From positions 930,001 to 994,000 of the forward strand of contig NAJO01000002.1 in assembly GCA_002077065.1 (NCBI GenBank): DNA of 64,000 bases. The letters run 5' to 3'. Within the stretch, counting starts at the first letter, position 1; every line of letters starts with the position of its first letter. The DNA is from Cryoendolithus antarcticus. Taxonomy: Eukaryota; Ascomycota; Dothideomycetes; Cladosporiales; Cladosporiaceae. The translations under genes were made by a program, and so were the position numbers. The notes beneath the pieces are model-generated. The model was given only the letters and a program-made list of their open reading frames with translations, was not told where the DNA came from and ran no database searches. This document shows positions 9,779-21,437 of the stretch, piece by piece.

Positions 9779-12700
9779 ATGTCTGGCCCACCCACAGATG
9801 GCGCATCCAGCATAAACGTGACTGTCCGCGTGAGACCCTTCACGATACGAGAGGCAGCGCAGCTCTCCCGCATGGAAGAGGGACCTCTTTTCCTAGGAGA
9901 TGGGTCGCTTGCTGCGGTGCCGGCACCGCTGCTCAAGGCGAAGGGTATAAGGCCGGTCATAAAGGTGGTGGACGAGAAATGCTTGTCAGTGATACATATG
10001 CATGGTAAGATGATACTACAGGTCAGCTGACAGTCAGAGCAGAGTCTTCGATCCCCCAGAAGAGCAGGCAGTCCAGCGCTTCGGCCGCGGCGGTATGGGC
10101 CAGGGCAAGCGGTCGAAGGATGCGACATTCGGCTTCGATCGGGTGTTTGACGAGAACACAACACAAGGCGATGTGTATGAGGCCACTACGAAGGGGCTAC
10201 TGGACTCCGTACTGGACGGCTATAATGCCACAGTCTTCGCATATGGCGCTACAGGATGCGGCAAAACACACACGATCACGGGAACTGCGCAGGCGCCGGG
10301 CATCATCTTCCTTACCATGCAAGAGCTGTTCGAACGGGTGGAGGATCTGAAAACGGACAAGTTCTCGGAGATCACTTTGTCATACTTGGAGATCTACAAC
10401 GAGACGATCCGTGATCTGCTCGCAACGCCCGGTGCCGGAGGTAAGCAGGGTCTGATGCTGCGGGAGGACGCCAATCAGGCCGTTTCAGTCGCTGGATTGT
10501 CCTCGCATAACCCCCAGAATGTGGCAGAGGTCATGGATATGGTCATTCGAGGAAACGCTGCGCGGACACAATCACCTACAGAAGCAAACGCCACGTCCTC
10601 CCGATCACACGCTGTGCTGCAAGTGAACATCTCACTGAAGTCTCGAGACGCTAGCGTACACGAGCCAGTGACAATGGCAACCCTCAGCATCATCGATCTA
10701 GCAGGCTCCGAGCGAGCATCTGCCACAAAGAATCGCGGCGAGCGCCTGATGGAAGGTGCCAATATCAACAAGTCCCTGCTCGCCCTCGGAAGCTGCATAA
10801 ATGCCCTCTGCGATCCTCGAAAGAAGAACCACGTCCCCTACCGAAACTCCAAACTCACCCGGCTCCTCAAATTCTCACTGGGCGGCAACTGCAGGACAGT
10901 GATGATCGTCTGCGTCTCGCCCTCCAGCCAGCACTACGATGAAACGCAGAACACGCTCCGATACGCCAACCGCGCCAAGAACATCCAGACCAAGAGCGTA
11001 CGAAATGTCTATAATGTGGATCGCCACGTGAAGGACTACTTAAAGAAGATTGATGAGCAGATGAGTCGGATCAATGAGCTTACTGCAATGCAGAAGCAGT
11101 ATGAGGAGATGGCTTTCGTGAAGTTCCGGAAGGCTGAGGCGAAGAGGGTGGAGATTGCACATGATGGTGTGCAGCGGATACGCCTGGCTTATGATCATTC
11201 TGCGCCGGAGCGGCAAGATCGTGTGAACAATGTCCGGCGACTTCGACAGATCGAGCGTAGGATCGGAGCCATCAGCGGCTGGATCGGCGCTTTCGATCAA
11301 GTCTGCGAGACTCGAGAAGAGGAGGACGCACCAAAGTCGATGCTAGCGATGCGCAAAACCGCACAAGGTATCCTGGTCGAGCTGGAGGGGAGCAGACAAC
11401 ACTACCACCAACGCCTCCACAAGAGCAATTGGTGCCGAGCGATTGACACTGCGCTTCAAGATGGCCTACGTCAATTGTCCGGTGTCGAGGGAGCACCTGG
11501 AGATGGCGCTGAAGAGAGTCTGAAGAAGGAGACAGAGCTGCTGAAGGGACGAATGGAAATCGACGTGCACCTTGCCACGATAGAGCAGGAGAAAGCACAG
11601 GATGGGTTGATGCAAGTGCTGCTGAATGCCCATTTCGAGACGATCGCCATCCTCAATCAGATCTTGCAAATGAGTGAGGAGGAGGCTGTGCAGGCTGCGA
11701 GGAGTGTGCTGGGTAAAGTATTGCTGAGCTGCACAGAGAGCGTTGGGCAAGTCATCAAGCCTGATGGCGGTCTTGTGATCACAGAAGCAGTGCCACCAAC
11801 GCGAGGCGGCACCCCCCGAAAACGCAAGCAGGTCCCTCTGGCAGGGCCAAGTCCAGCGAAGCTCAAGTTCCGCCCATCAGCGGTGCCCACGCATATGGTC
11901 GACTCGCCACAATTGACTTCGAGTCCTGCATCACGGCCCATGGGCTCGCCTAGGCGGCGAGTCAAGCTCGGTGGTGCGAGGAAAGGTGTGGTGATGACTG
12001 GAACGCCGAAGAAGAAGAGTCCGACGAAGAAGCGGGCTGTGCGGTGGCGGGATGAGAAAGACGATGGAGAGGGTGCCCTGCCGTTGGTGGACTTCCAGGC
12101 AACGCCGAAGTGGGAGGGTAGCAGTCCTGCCCTGCCAGAAGATCAGCCAAGTCAGCGTGAGGAGGCGACGGAGCCATCCCAGTCAGCGGCCATTGACTAC
12201 ACCAACCCCACCACCTCATCGAGCCCAGTGCCAGCACCACCACAACCATCCTCCGATCTTCGCAAATCGAGCAGCGGCCGCTTCGCCACGGGATTCCTGT
12301 CAAAACGCTCAGATGGCTCGCCAGCTCCACCTCCGCCCACGCTGACCCTGGGGAATTTCTCCAGTGAAGACGAAACTAGTCCTCTCCGTGAACGAGCCGC
12401 TAACAGCGCCCCAAGACCATCTGCGCTTAGCCAAAACACCCTCCCGCAACCACAAGAACACTCCGATGACGCTTCTTCGGCCTCCGAGAACGACCACCCA
12501 CTGGACAAACTCAACCCCTCTGATCTCCGCACAGCGCTCTCACGCCGGCCATCACAGAATCGTACATCCTTGAACCCATCACATCCTCGCTCCGCACACC
12601 GTGATCGCGAGTCTCTCCACCGCCGCCGCTCACCTACAGCCACCTCACCGCCCTCCCTTCATCCCTCTAACTCCAACAACACCGCCGAAAGTATATTCTC

Positions 12701-12965
12701 CGCCTCCCACGCGCGGCGAATGGTGAAGTCCGAGCGCGAAGAGGCCTTACGCAGCGTGCTTAGTCCGAGATCAGCGCCTGTGGGTAAGGTTGCTGGCGGA
12801 GGCGTGAGGAGGAGTATGATGGTTGAGGGAACGCCGAAAGAGGGCATGGAGGGACCGAGGAGGCATGTGAGGGTTAGTAGTGTGGTGCCAGGGAGCGCGA
12901 ACCGGGTGCCTGGGCCTGTGGGAGCTAGCGGTGGAGTGATGGGCGGGAAAGCTGCTTGGCGGTAG
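9779..12965 (+). CDS. Kinesin-8 (Kip3/Klp5/Klp6-type) motor protein
   Basis: Two exons, 9779-9984 and 10043-12965, with a 58-bp intron (GTCAGT donor, GCAG acceptor), give 1042 residues. The join restores VVDEKCLVFDPPEEQ, the kinesin-8 N-terminal pattern. The motor domain covers about residues 10-400: the P-loop GATGCGKT at 137-144, switch I around NATSSRSHAV, switch II DLAGSERA, then NINKSLLALGSCINAL and the microtubule-binding HVPYRNSKLTRLL. A coiled-coil neck and stalk follow (about 400-640). The C-terminal third is Pro/Ser/Arg-rich and disordered with many SP/TP sites, as expected for cell-cycle kinase control. Kinesin-8 motors walk to microtubule plus ends and promote depolymerisation, setting spindle length and chromosome alignment. 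The subfamily call rests on the N-terminal pattern and stalk length. Confidence 0.92.
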
Positions 12966-13385
12966 GGATACAGGCGGGTTCCTGACGGTGGGTAAGCAAT
13001 TGATTTCGTAAGCCTGGGTTCTTCAGGAGTAGCAGCTGGCGAGCTGTACGATGGTGGCAGTCTGAGTTATTGGCCAGTGTTTAAGCATCGCATAGTAACG
13101 CGAGTGTCTCTGAGCAGCTTGGTAAGCCAGAGTCTGCTATGTCGTCTGTACACATATGACTTGCCATGTTCCTGATGTGACATTGTCAATATTTCACAAC
13201 AGCATGCCAGTATGCGGCGCATGGCCGGTTGGAACCTCGCGAGAGCTGATACTCCACTAGTGGATGAATTCTGCTCTCGATGTCACGATTTGGCTCGATT
13301 GCGACGCCCTGTAGCGATCCCTAAGTAATACTGGAGGCATTGCGGGAGATCGTGGCTTTGACGTGCTTCGATCCACTGACAGCAC
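12966..13385. other. Intergenic region between convergent genes
   Basis: About 420 bp between the kinesin stop and the stop of the NACHT-type frame. No gene or repeat was seen; both 3' untranslated regions probably lie here. Confidence 0.5.
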
Positions 13386-16300
13386 TCAACTTGGTGCACA
13401 GTTAAAATCTGGTCTGACATCGTCCTCATTCCCAGTGTTGCCCCACTCTGGGGCCGGGGGCAGTGACGAGTGGCGAAGGAAAGCGATACAGCCGATGCAG
13501 GACTTCTCGGGTCGTGTGCCCCTTGTGCCCCTCACGTGGAACTGATGCTTCATGTAGTTGCGCACATGATGCAGCACAAGTAGCTGCTGCCATGCACTCA
13601 GCTGTCCGTCCCAATTTGACCAGACGTCTTGCCTGAGAAGCTCTTGAGATCGCTTGAATAGCTCCTCGGGGAAGCAACATTGATATTTTCTTTCCTCCGG
13701 CTGCCTGCAGCGTGCGTCAATGAACTCCGCCACGTCAGGACTGAGTCTATAGATAATGTACTCGCAAGCTTGGGTAGAAGTTTTGGGAGACAAATGCACT
13801 CGACAGACAAGTTGTGTGTGCAAAGACCAAGTTATATGGCGCTTTGGCTCAGACTGATCTTGTCTGTGCTGATCTCCATCACCAGTGGCAGGTGTGTCCG
13901 CAACAGGGGTCCTCGTATTGTCACCGCTACCGGGCCAAGTAGATGAACATGCACTCCCTCCATCATTCCGGCATGGAAGGTCGTAGCCCGAATCCAACGG
14001 TCGCAATACTCTGGGTGTGTCCTTATAGGTCATTCGACTTCCTCCTGCCAAACCTCTTGCTATTATCAGATTCCGCGTCTTCGCGGATTCTGAGACTTGC
14101 ACACTGAACAGTGCTCCGGGCCGTAGCTCTCCATAACACATCAATGGCCTCCACGCGTTCAGGTCTTGAAAGATCGTCTCGAGGTCAGCCACTGTCTCTG
14201 GCGACAATTCAGTGCCCCTTTCACGGGGCAAGAAGCACTGTAGCAGTCCACGGCATAGATAGTAAAGTATCTGATCCTCGTGTTGGAGGCCCGAAGACCA
14301 GTATGTAGATCGTAAGGACTGTACCTTCCTTCGGTGAGCGCCCGCCGTATTGGGATCGTTAAGGGAAGTGGTCCGCATAGCATCAGTAACGTCATCGTCA
14401 TAGCACGGCCCAATCTTTGGTTTCACTTCGGCTCTCAAACGTCGCAATGCTATGGCAAGAAAGGCCAACAAAGCTTCCCTGTCGGCGGAACTCCTAACAG
14501 TCACTGGCTGCGCTACGAGCCAGGAACAGAGTACATTTGCGTAGCGATGCTCCATCAAGTCATGCACGCGCGAGCTGAGATAGGCGCCAAGTCCATTCTC
14601 GAGGCACGTTCTCCAGAAGTACATCGTTGCAGAGCAGACTTGTGCAAGCGGCAACCACTCCTCGCCCGGTAATGTCGAGAGATCATAGTCTTCGTTGACA
14701 AGCCTACCGTCGTGGCGTGCCGCGAGAAGTTTTCGCAGGTCATCAAGAGTGCTGTTTGTAGCCGCCGAGTCGTCAGAGTGCACATAGCTTGCCAGTCTGA
14801 GCGCACGCTCGACCGGATATTCAAGATTGCTGGCCTTCCAGGAGCGATTGGTAGGAGCCAGTGAGACCAATTTGATCTGTGCTTTAAGCAGCTTCCTACA
14901 TGTCTCGAGAGAATCGCAAGCTTCGACCCAGGAAGTGAGCTGAGATTTTGGGTGGTGAAACACATAGTCGTAAGCGCATCTATGCAGCCAGTCCAGGCAT
15001 GTGGTTTCATGGGCAAACAGAGGATGCATTGTATCGATATCGGCGTTTATCCAGCGTTGCACTGACAATTCGATCAAGCCTTTGCTCCTTGCTCGGATCT
15101 GTGTTGTGGTCGGGTCGCAGACAGTAACGAAGTCGCCTACGCCCAGATCAAGGTCGCTCGTCATAGCAGCTGCGACGGTGGCTACAGTTGGGGCATAGCT
15201 TGCATGGTTCATGTGATATCCACCCTCCGCGGCTGCCGCTGTACAATGCATCGCTCGGAAGTAGAATGCCAGGGCACCGCGATGCACAGTGTCTACACTT
15301 CCGATCATGTTCGCTACAAGGTCATGTATCTCTGTCGGCATCAGGTCCAGTCGCTCGTGTAGTATCATATCGTCATCACCTGCCGTGTGCCCAGCGGTGA
15401 TCGATCCTGTCACAAGTACTGCCCATAAGAATACGCCACTGCTCTTGGCTATGACCTCTCCTGCGAATTTGTCTCTCAAGAGCTCCGATACTGCAAACAT
15501 CTTGTCCTCTACATATAAGGTGATGTCTTCGAGATTCAAGTCTTCGAGACTTAGACCTGGCATGGACGACAATCTGTGTGTCAGCAATGTCTCCGGACGA
15601 CTGGCGATGCACAGCTTGCGCGTCGTTCCCCGGACAATATCGCTCAATACATCGATCAAGCGGTCATGGTCTCCCTCCAACTCGTCAAGCCCGTCGATCA
15701 TCATGACAACGCGTACTTGCTGCAACAATTCAAGTGCCCGGCGGACAGCCGCTAGAAGCTTTGTCTCTGTCCATGCATACACACCATCGAAGGACGTAGC
15801 TACCTCGTCGAGGACGTCCGATCTCGCGCTACACAACTGATGCAGGATCGATCGTAGGAGGCCAGTGATACTTCTCTAAAGTGATGAGCCTGCTCGCCAG
15901 AAGAAGAACGTGACCCTGATGTATGCTTCAATTCCAGCCCACGCCCGCAAGGCTGCGTCGAAGCGTAAATCGTCGTTAACGAATCCCATCAGCGTGGACT
16001 TGCCAGAGCCTGCTTTGCCACTGATCCAGTAAGTGGACTCATCACTGTGTAGCCACTGGGTGATTGTCACACGGGCCGGGGATTCGCTTGTGAGCATTCG
16101 ATGCAGAACATCACCCCGACGATTCTCGTACGACTCGTCAAAGATCCATTCGTATGTACTGGACCAAGCAGGCGTAATCGATTCTGCGCGACTCGTCATA
16201 CCTTCGAAACCCAGGCTCATGAGAAAGCGATCACGCCGATGCATTGCGTCTGCTGATGCAATATCGCCTCGGATCGCTGAGGTCCCTGTAAAGATCTTAT

Positions 16301-16898
16301 CATGACCAGCGACCGTAGCAATGGCGAGCTGCGACAACTCCTTCATTGTCTGCGTACGGGCCTGGTCGATAACGGTGCGAAGCTGGTCGTGTTGCGCAGC
16401 TGCAGAGGCAGACATTTGCGACAACAGGTTTGTGCTCTCGGTATGCCTGGCTACAGCATCATCTACAATCTGATGGACTTTTAGACGCAGATCAGCACTC
16501 ATTGCTTGATCGAGTAAGGTCTGATAGTCTTGCAATCGATGAGTGAGCTTTTCGATTGTTCGCTTGCCCTTCATCGCTCGCATCAATTCGTGAAACGTCG
16601 AAGATCTACCGACGGAGGCGCCCCTGACTTGCTGCAAGACTGCAAGCAACTCATCGCCAGCATTATCACATCTGATACCTAGGTCCTTGATTCGACGACT
16701 ACTGGCAGTGTTAGCCGACACACCTTGCAAAGCCTTCCGGATCTCCCTCAGGTCTTCGATGTAGCGCTCGAGTTGCCTGTTGGCATCGGTTGCACCGCTG
16801 TCCCGGATTTCTTTGCATAGTTTGAGGGCCTCGACTCCGTACTGTAAGAATTGAGCAGACGCTGCGGCTGCACCTAACACGGCTAAGGCTTCCGCCAT
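13386..16898 (-). pseudogene. Fungal STAND/NACHT (NLR-like) protein, interrupted by one in-frame TAG
   Basis: A single minus-strand frame of 1170 codons, open except for TAG at 15876-15878 (codon 341). Residues 1-130 match the fungal STAND N-terminal (HeLo-like) pattern: a hydrophobic start (AEALAVLGAAAASAQFLQYG), then helical, Arg/Glu-rich sequence. The NACHT NTPase follows: Walker A GKAGSGKST with Lys near residue 300, FFFWRAGSSL just before the stop, RSITGLLRSILHQLC just after it, Walker B VVMMIDGLDEL near 396-406, and IASRPE. Family members run straight through this point, usually with Gln at the stop, so CAG to TAG is the simplest cause. No WD40, ankyrin or TPR repeats are visible at the C-terminus. 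Such proteins act in non-self recognition and programmed cell death. Both halves stay otherwise intact, so the lesion looks recent; readthrough, an assembly error or an unusual intron are alternatives. Confidence 0.75.
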
Positions 16899-17279
16899 AT
16901 TCGGAGGCCCCCTGAGCTTCTATCGTGCCGCCCTTAAGACTGCGAGGCGACGCCGATGTACGAACGAGGAGTACTACGATATTCGCAGCCGGCACATTGG
17001 CGAAGCGAACACCACATGCAGATGACACCGCCTTGGCTTACTTGCAGCTCAGTTCTAGTGTCACTGGTCATCCGCAGTGCCAGGCTCAGGACCTCACTCT
17101 TGTCAGCAGTCCTCGCAATGCGAAAGTCATCCTGAGCATATCTATGAAGGCCACTGTAAGGGTCCGGGTAGCCGTGGATTTTCGAATGCCTGATCAGTAC
17201 CTCGTGCAGAGCGCAAAGCGGTACTTGTGGCCGCGATGCCAGATCGGCTCCTGGTTAGTAAAGCTGTAGTCAGCAATCG

Positions 17280-17786
17280 CTATTCACTCAAATGAATATC
17301 CTCAGGAGACGTCGCACACTGCAGAAGGAGGCAACGAAAAGAAAAGCCATGCCGCTGTGAGTGGCTCAGCCCCGTGATCGACAGCACCGCAGCCTTGCTG
17401 CCGCTTTCGTGCAGCGGCTGCAAGCCTAAGCCGCGCTGATAAATTAGTGCTATCAAGGCATATCTGTCGTCGCGGTCATAGGCTTGTAGTGTCTTCACCT
17501 GTCGGATCTCCAGTAAGGCGTCCAGGCGCACTATCGAGAGCTGTTCCGTGTCTGGATGTGGACCGCCTTTCTTGGCACAAGACTCAGGTTCGTCATCTCC
17601 GCATCGGAGTGCGATGATATTGACCTGCGAACAGCGGAAGGTACCCGAACGCATGGGCGAGCATGACTGAAGCCAGGATCTAGCCATCGGTCTCCCAGAA
17701 CGGCTTGCGGCGGAGAAGCAGTCTGGAATAAGAGCACGGTCCAGCTTGGAGGAAGCGCAGTAGCCAAGATACGTGCAATGGTGCAT
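17280..17786 (-). other. Doubtful ORF, possible HET-like remnant
   Basis: An ATG-started frame of 168 residues. Its middle (residues about 60-125) is acidic and mixed, less random-looking than most shadow frames. The short run AYDRDDRYALIAL resembles the DPRDKVYALLGL signature found after the HET domain of fungal heterokaryon-incompatibility proteins. Nothing else of a HET domain is visible. It may be a decayed piece of such a gene, which would fit beside a NACHT-type gene, or it may be chance. Confidence 0.2.
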
Positions 17787-18149
17787 GTACGTGTCAAGCT
17801 CTCGGGCCGAGACAACGCCGCTGGGCGCTCTCTATATTCGAAGATCGTACAAATGGCAGGGACGAAGTGCATAGTCGTGCCTTCCCGTGCTTTTTGAGAA
17901 TAAGGTGCGCTGTCCTACCTTAGGTACTGCCCCTAGCTTTAGTGGACAGGCGCGAATCTGATCCGGTCGCTCCCATTGTAAATGAAAAGAGGTCCGCGGT
18001 CACTTGAAAACGAGCTTTCGACGGCCGTGGGCAGAAGGAACAGAAACATGAAAAACGCCGCGGTGCCTGCATTTCTAGCGCATGTGTATCTACCAGACTC
18101 AACTACGCGACGTTTGGAAGCGTAGCTGAAGCAGGGAGGCATTGCCGTG

Positions 18150-18455
18150 CTAAGTGACATCCAACGTCATTGACTGAGGGAACGCAGGCCCAACCTGCTT
18201 CATCATGGGCATTGACACGAGAAGCATTGCCACGAAAGCAAACGCCAAAAGGTCACTGGCAAGGATTGCGAGCAGGAAGCAAAGTACGCAGGTGTCGCAC
18301 TCCAGATCAAACAACAGCCCATCTGCAAAGCGCGGCATGAGTGATCTATAGTATGAGGCCATGTGAACGATGCTAAGAACCGCCTGTGCTATAGCAAGTG
18401 CTGGGGTGGGAAGGACAGCCAGAGATCCTTGGGTAGTGCTGAAGTCGAAACCCAT
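18150..18455 (-). other. Doubtful small ORF with hydrophobic segments
   Basis: An ATG-started frame of 101 residues with two or three hydrophobic stretches (residues about 10-32 and 53-85) separated by a polar loop with two Cys (LECDTCVL). It could be a small membrane protein. There is no family match I know, no splice support and no conserved neighbour, so it may be chance. Confidence 0.2.
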
Positions 18456-18941
18456 TGCTCCCAAGCATATACTTTATGGCATGCGATCGTCGGAGGCTAG
18501 TCGTGCTGTACGTAGACTCTTGCCCTTTTGTAGATTGAAACAACGACCGCCGACCCCGGTGCGGCTACGAGCTTCGTAGCTCTAGATGCAAATGCTGGTT
18601 GAGAGGGGTGTGAGCCAGGAGTTGAGCCCCAGCTTTGACGAGAGTGCTGCGTGCCTGTAGACTTCTGACCTGCAAGTAGATTAGCGCGCAAAAACATGAT
18701 CAATGAGAAAGCCTAGAGCCTACCCTCGCTTGGCTCTATCTGTCTTACCGACGCACGTCGGCACCTTCTCCACCTGCTCCGTATCATGCTCCTCTTTTGA
18801 CAGCTCTTGAATTATCCCGCTAGAAGCTGCAGTTGCCGTCGATGTTGCGGTTCCGGGCATGCCCATACAACCATCTCAAAGGCTAGGTCTGCTCTGTGTC
18901 CAAATCCACTGTGTTCAGCAGTCGTCCGCCCTGAGAGCGCC

Positions 18942-19483
18942 TCACTCGCCCTCATTCTCCTCGTCCTTCTCTCTCTTCGTCCCAGGGCTGCGACTGCGCC
19001 TCCTGTCCGGCTTCTTCCCACCTCGAGATCCCCCAGCGCCCTTGCTAGGTGGCGGGCGCACAAAAGCGAAGTCCACATTGACCGTCTGCTCAAGCAGCTT
19101 CTCCCCGTTCGCGCCTTCAATCGCAGCCTTGGCCTCGGCTAGTGTTGGATACTCAATGAGAACGTAGCCCTGTGAGTCCATGGTGTCAGCAAACCCCGCT
19201 CGCAGCATGCGATTCCCGAAGCAAAATAATCCACCTTCACATATCCCGTCCGCCGATCCAAATTCATGTGCAGGTTCTTCAGCTCCCCAAACTCCCCGAA
19301 CAGATCCTGGATGTCCTCCTCGGTCGCCTCCTCGTGCACGTTCGTGACGATGATTATCCAGCCCTCGATGCTGCGGACGGCCGCTGCTTTGTCTGCTGTT
19401 TGGGTGTTGTTCGCGGTGGAAGCGTTGGTTTTGGCGTCGACAGGCGAGGCCGGCGCGTCGATGTCCATCTCAGTGTCCGCCAT
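18942..19483 (-). CDS. Exon-junction-complex RNA-binding protein Y14 (RBM8A)
   Basis: Two exons, 19483-19235 and 19169-18942, with a 65-bp intron (GTGGAT donor, CAG acceptor), give 158 residues. The join restores the Y14 signature [16 protein letters not shown] across RNP1. The single RRM spans about residues 42-125, with RNP2 IIIVTNVH and [17 protein letters not shown]. The acidic N-terminus ([10 protein letters not shown]) and the Arg/Ser/Gly-rich C-terminus (RRRSRSP) are also typical. Y14 pairs with Mago nashi in the exon junction complex laid on spliced mRNA in the nucleus, affecting export, localisation and decay. The RRM face mainly binds Mago and not RNA. The first ATG before MADTEMDID was used; the frame extends upstream, but without Y14-like sequence. 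Confidence 0.93.
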
Positions 19484-20186
19484 GGTGGGTGTGTGTCTGA
19501 TTGTGCCTGGAGGAGAGTGCAGAGGGACTGTAGCGAATGTGCCGTGGTCTAGAAATGTTGGAGCTCTGCTCATGAACCCTTGAAGTTCAAACGCGCCAAG
19601 CTCAAGAGGTGCGGCCACGTTCCGTGGTGCGAGCCTCACGAAGTGAAGCGCTACATTCTTCACTCCTCTTGCACTTCATACTTGGTATACATTCCTACGC
19701 GCATCTCGCCTCGACCGATATGCACGAAGCAAGACCCTGTACACGACAGTGATGATGGTGAAAGCGTTTCTACTGCTCTCACTGCAGCGAGTGCTCGATT
19801 TGTCGAGCTAAGGTCTCCCGTTACGACCCTCTAAACCTGTTCACATTTTCCTCTATTCCTCTCACACCATGCAATCACCTCCACTCCAGCTGCTCCTCCA
19901 CACGGAATCCCCACGAGATCTCTTCACGGAGAGCAGCCTGTCAGCGTCGCGTCTTGTGACCTGACTACGCTGTGAGCTGGAGCCGGTAGCAGCCATGCCT
20001 TCAGGAATGGCTGAGACGTGTCTGCGAGATCGAAAAGGACCTTCATAGTTCACACCATTGCCCGCCTCGGCGATGTATTGGCGGGTGTGACTCCTTGCGT
20101 ACCGACAAGTCATTGCTGACATGATGAGAAACAAACGACGTCGTTGTAATATGGATGCTTGACGGGTATATGCATCTATGTATCTA
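19484..20186. other. Intergenic region, Y14 promoter and Nudix gene 3' flank
   Basis: About 700 bp between two minus-strand genes. The right-hand Nudix gene ends at 20187, so its 3' untranslated region lies here, followed by the Y14 promoter. No additional gene was seen. Confidence 0.5.
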
Positions 20187-21437
20187 TCATAGCTTCGCAC
20201 CACCACTTCCGTCCATGGCTTCACTTCTGCTGATCACAGCGACTCTTCGGGGACCGTCCTTCTTGAACTCGACTAGCACGCATTGACTCTTGAGTCCCTT
20301 TCGACCACTGCCTTCTGCCTCAAGCTCAGGTCCGGGCCGATCCAGCCCTAGCACGTTACGTCCATCATCTCTCTTCTGACCCGTACGAGGTGGCTGCACT
20401 GTGGGGGATATGCACATGTCCCTCCAGCTTATACCACCTTCCTCGCCGGCCGGCGGTCGGTTGATGAACTCGAGCAGCCGTTGTCGCCTCGTGTCAAGCT
20501 CTGCTTGCGGCACTGCTGTCCGCGATATGCTGGCGTAGTCTGTTGGTGACGAAAGAGCGTCCAGATGCTGCGCTGCTTGATGTAGAAGGAAGAACTGTGG
20601 CGGGAACAAGATGATGCGCCCTTCCTGTGCTAACCTGAGCCACGCTGATGCTGGCAGAAAGCGCGCAGTGGTGTGCTCGAGACCACCGTCTGGGGTCGGC
20701 GTGGGTATCTTGACTTCAGGCGGTTCATCCTGACCATCGGCGGTCTCCGAAAGAGGCGTGCTGGACGAGGTTGGTAGGCAGTACACATACATCTGCGTCG
20801 TGAACCGCTTCGGGACATTTGTTGGCGTCACCCATCTCGTGAAGGGCGTTAGACCATCTGTCAGAAGCCATTAGCCATGCCCCCTCTCCTTACGCGCAAT
20901 ACTCCACCTACCAAGATCCGCACTCCCACCCCTAGTCTCCAACCACTCTCCAAACCTGACCTTGTTCCCGTGAACCTCCCTCCGTCCCTTGACCATCTCC
21001 TCCTCGCTCAACTCTAACAACCTTCCATCCTTTCCCTTCGCCAACAAGATTCCGCTCTCCTCGAACGTCTCCCTCACCGCTGTCTCCCTGTACGCCTTCC
21101 CATCTACATGCCTCTCTTTGCTCCCTACAATGGGGACTTCTCGCTCATGGTAGGCCGACAGATTACCGCCGGGAAAGACGTGCGCCGAGGCGAATGAGCT
21201 GGAGGCTTTCACGCGCTGAAGGAGGAGAACGTGGTTTTGAGGCGAGAGGAGCAGGACTGATGAAGAGGGCGAGGGAACTGCAGGCGCTTTGGACTTGGAC
21301 ATTGCGGAGGGGTTGAAGCCGTTGGAGAGTGTTTGCGCGGCGAGGGCTGAGCTATCTGGAGCAGTCGAGGATGCGAAGCTACGAACACTGTAAAGAGACG
21401 GGAGGCGTCGAAGAGGTGTGAGACGAAGAGTGCGCAT
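20187..21437 (-). CDS. Nudix hydrolase, NUDT19-like
   Basis: Two exons, 21437-20912 and 20857-20187, with a 54-bp intron (GTAGGT donor, CAG acceptor), give 398 residues. The join gives GGSADLDGLTPFTRWVTP, restoring the run around the conserved W-x-T-P of this subfamily. The Nudix core is FPGGNL, a long insertion, then RETAVRETFEESGIL (about residues 128-142), which carries the metal-binding REUxEExGU pattern. The insertion inside the Nudix box is typical of NUDT19/RP2-type CoA diphosphatases. The first 25 residues are Arg/Leu/Ser-rich without acids, suggesting a mitochondrial presequence; the ATG at MSKSKAP is an alternative cytosolic start. The end is not a peroxisomal PTS1. Hydrolysis of CoA or acyl-CoA is inferred from the family. 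Residues 300-375 are a charged, variable tail. Confidence 0.85.

Larger units (their letters stand above)
16899..18941. other. Two-kilobase gene-poor stretch upstream of the NACHT gene
   Basis: No confident gene. Two minus-strand open frames with true ATG starts are listed separately at low confidence. The remainder has short frames with no family resemblance. Part of it must be the NACHT gene promoter (right side of 16898) and the 3' flank of the Y14 gene (left side of 18942). Confidence 0.45.

Noticed and set aside
13386..15875. The second half of the NACHT frame as a separate gene
   Set aside because: It lacks the N-terminal domain and Walker A, its own first usable starts are not ATG near the break, and it continues the upstream frame exactly. 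One interrupted gene is simpler.
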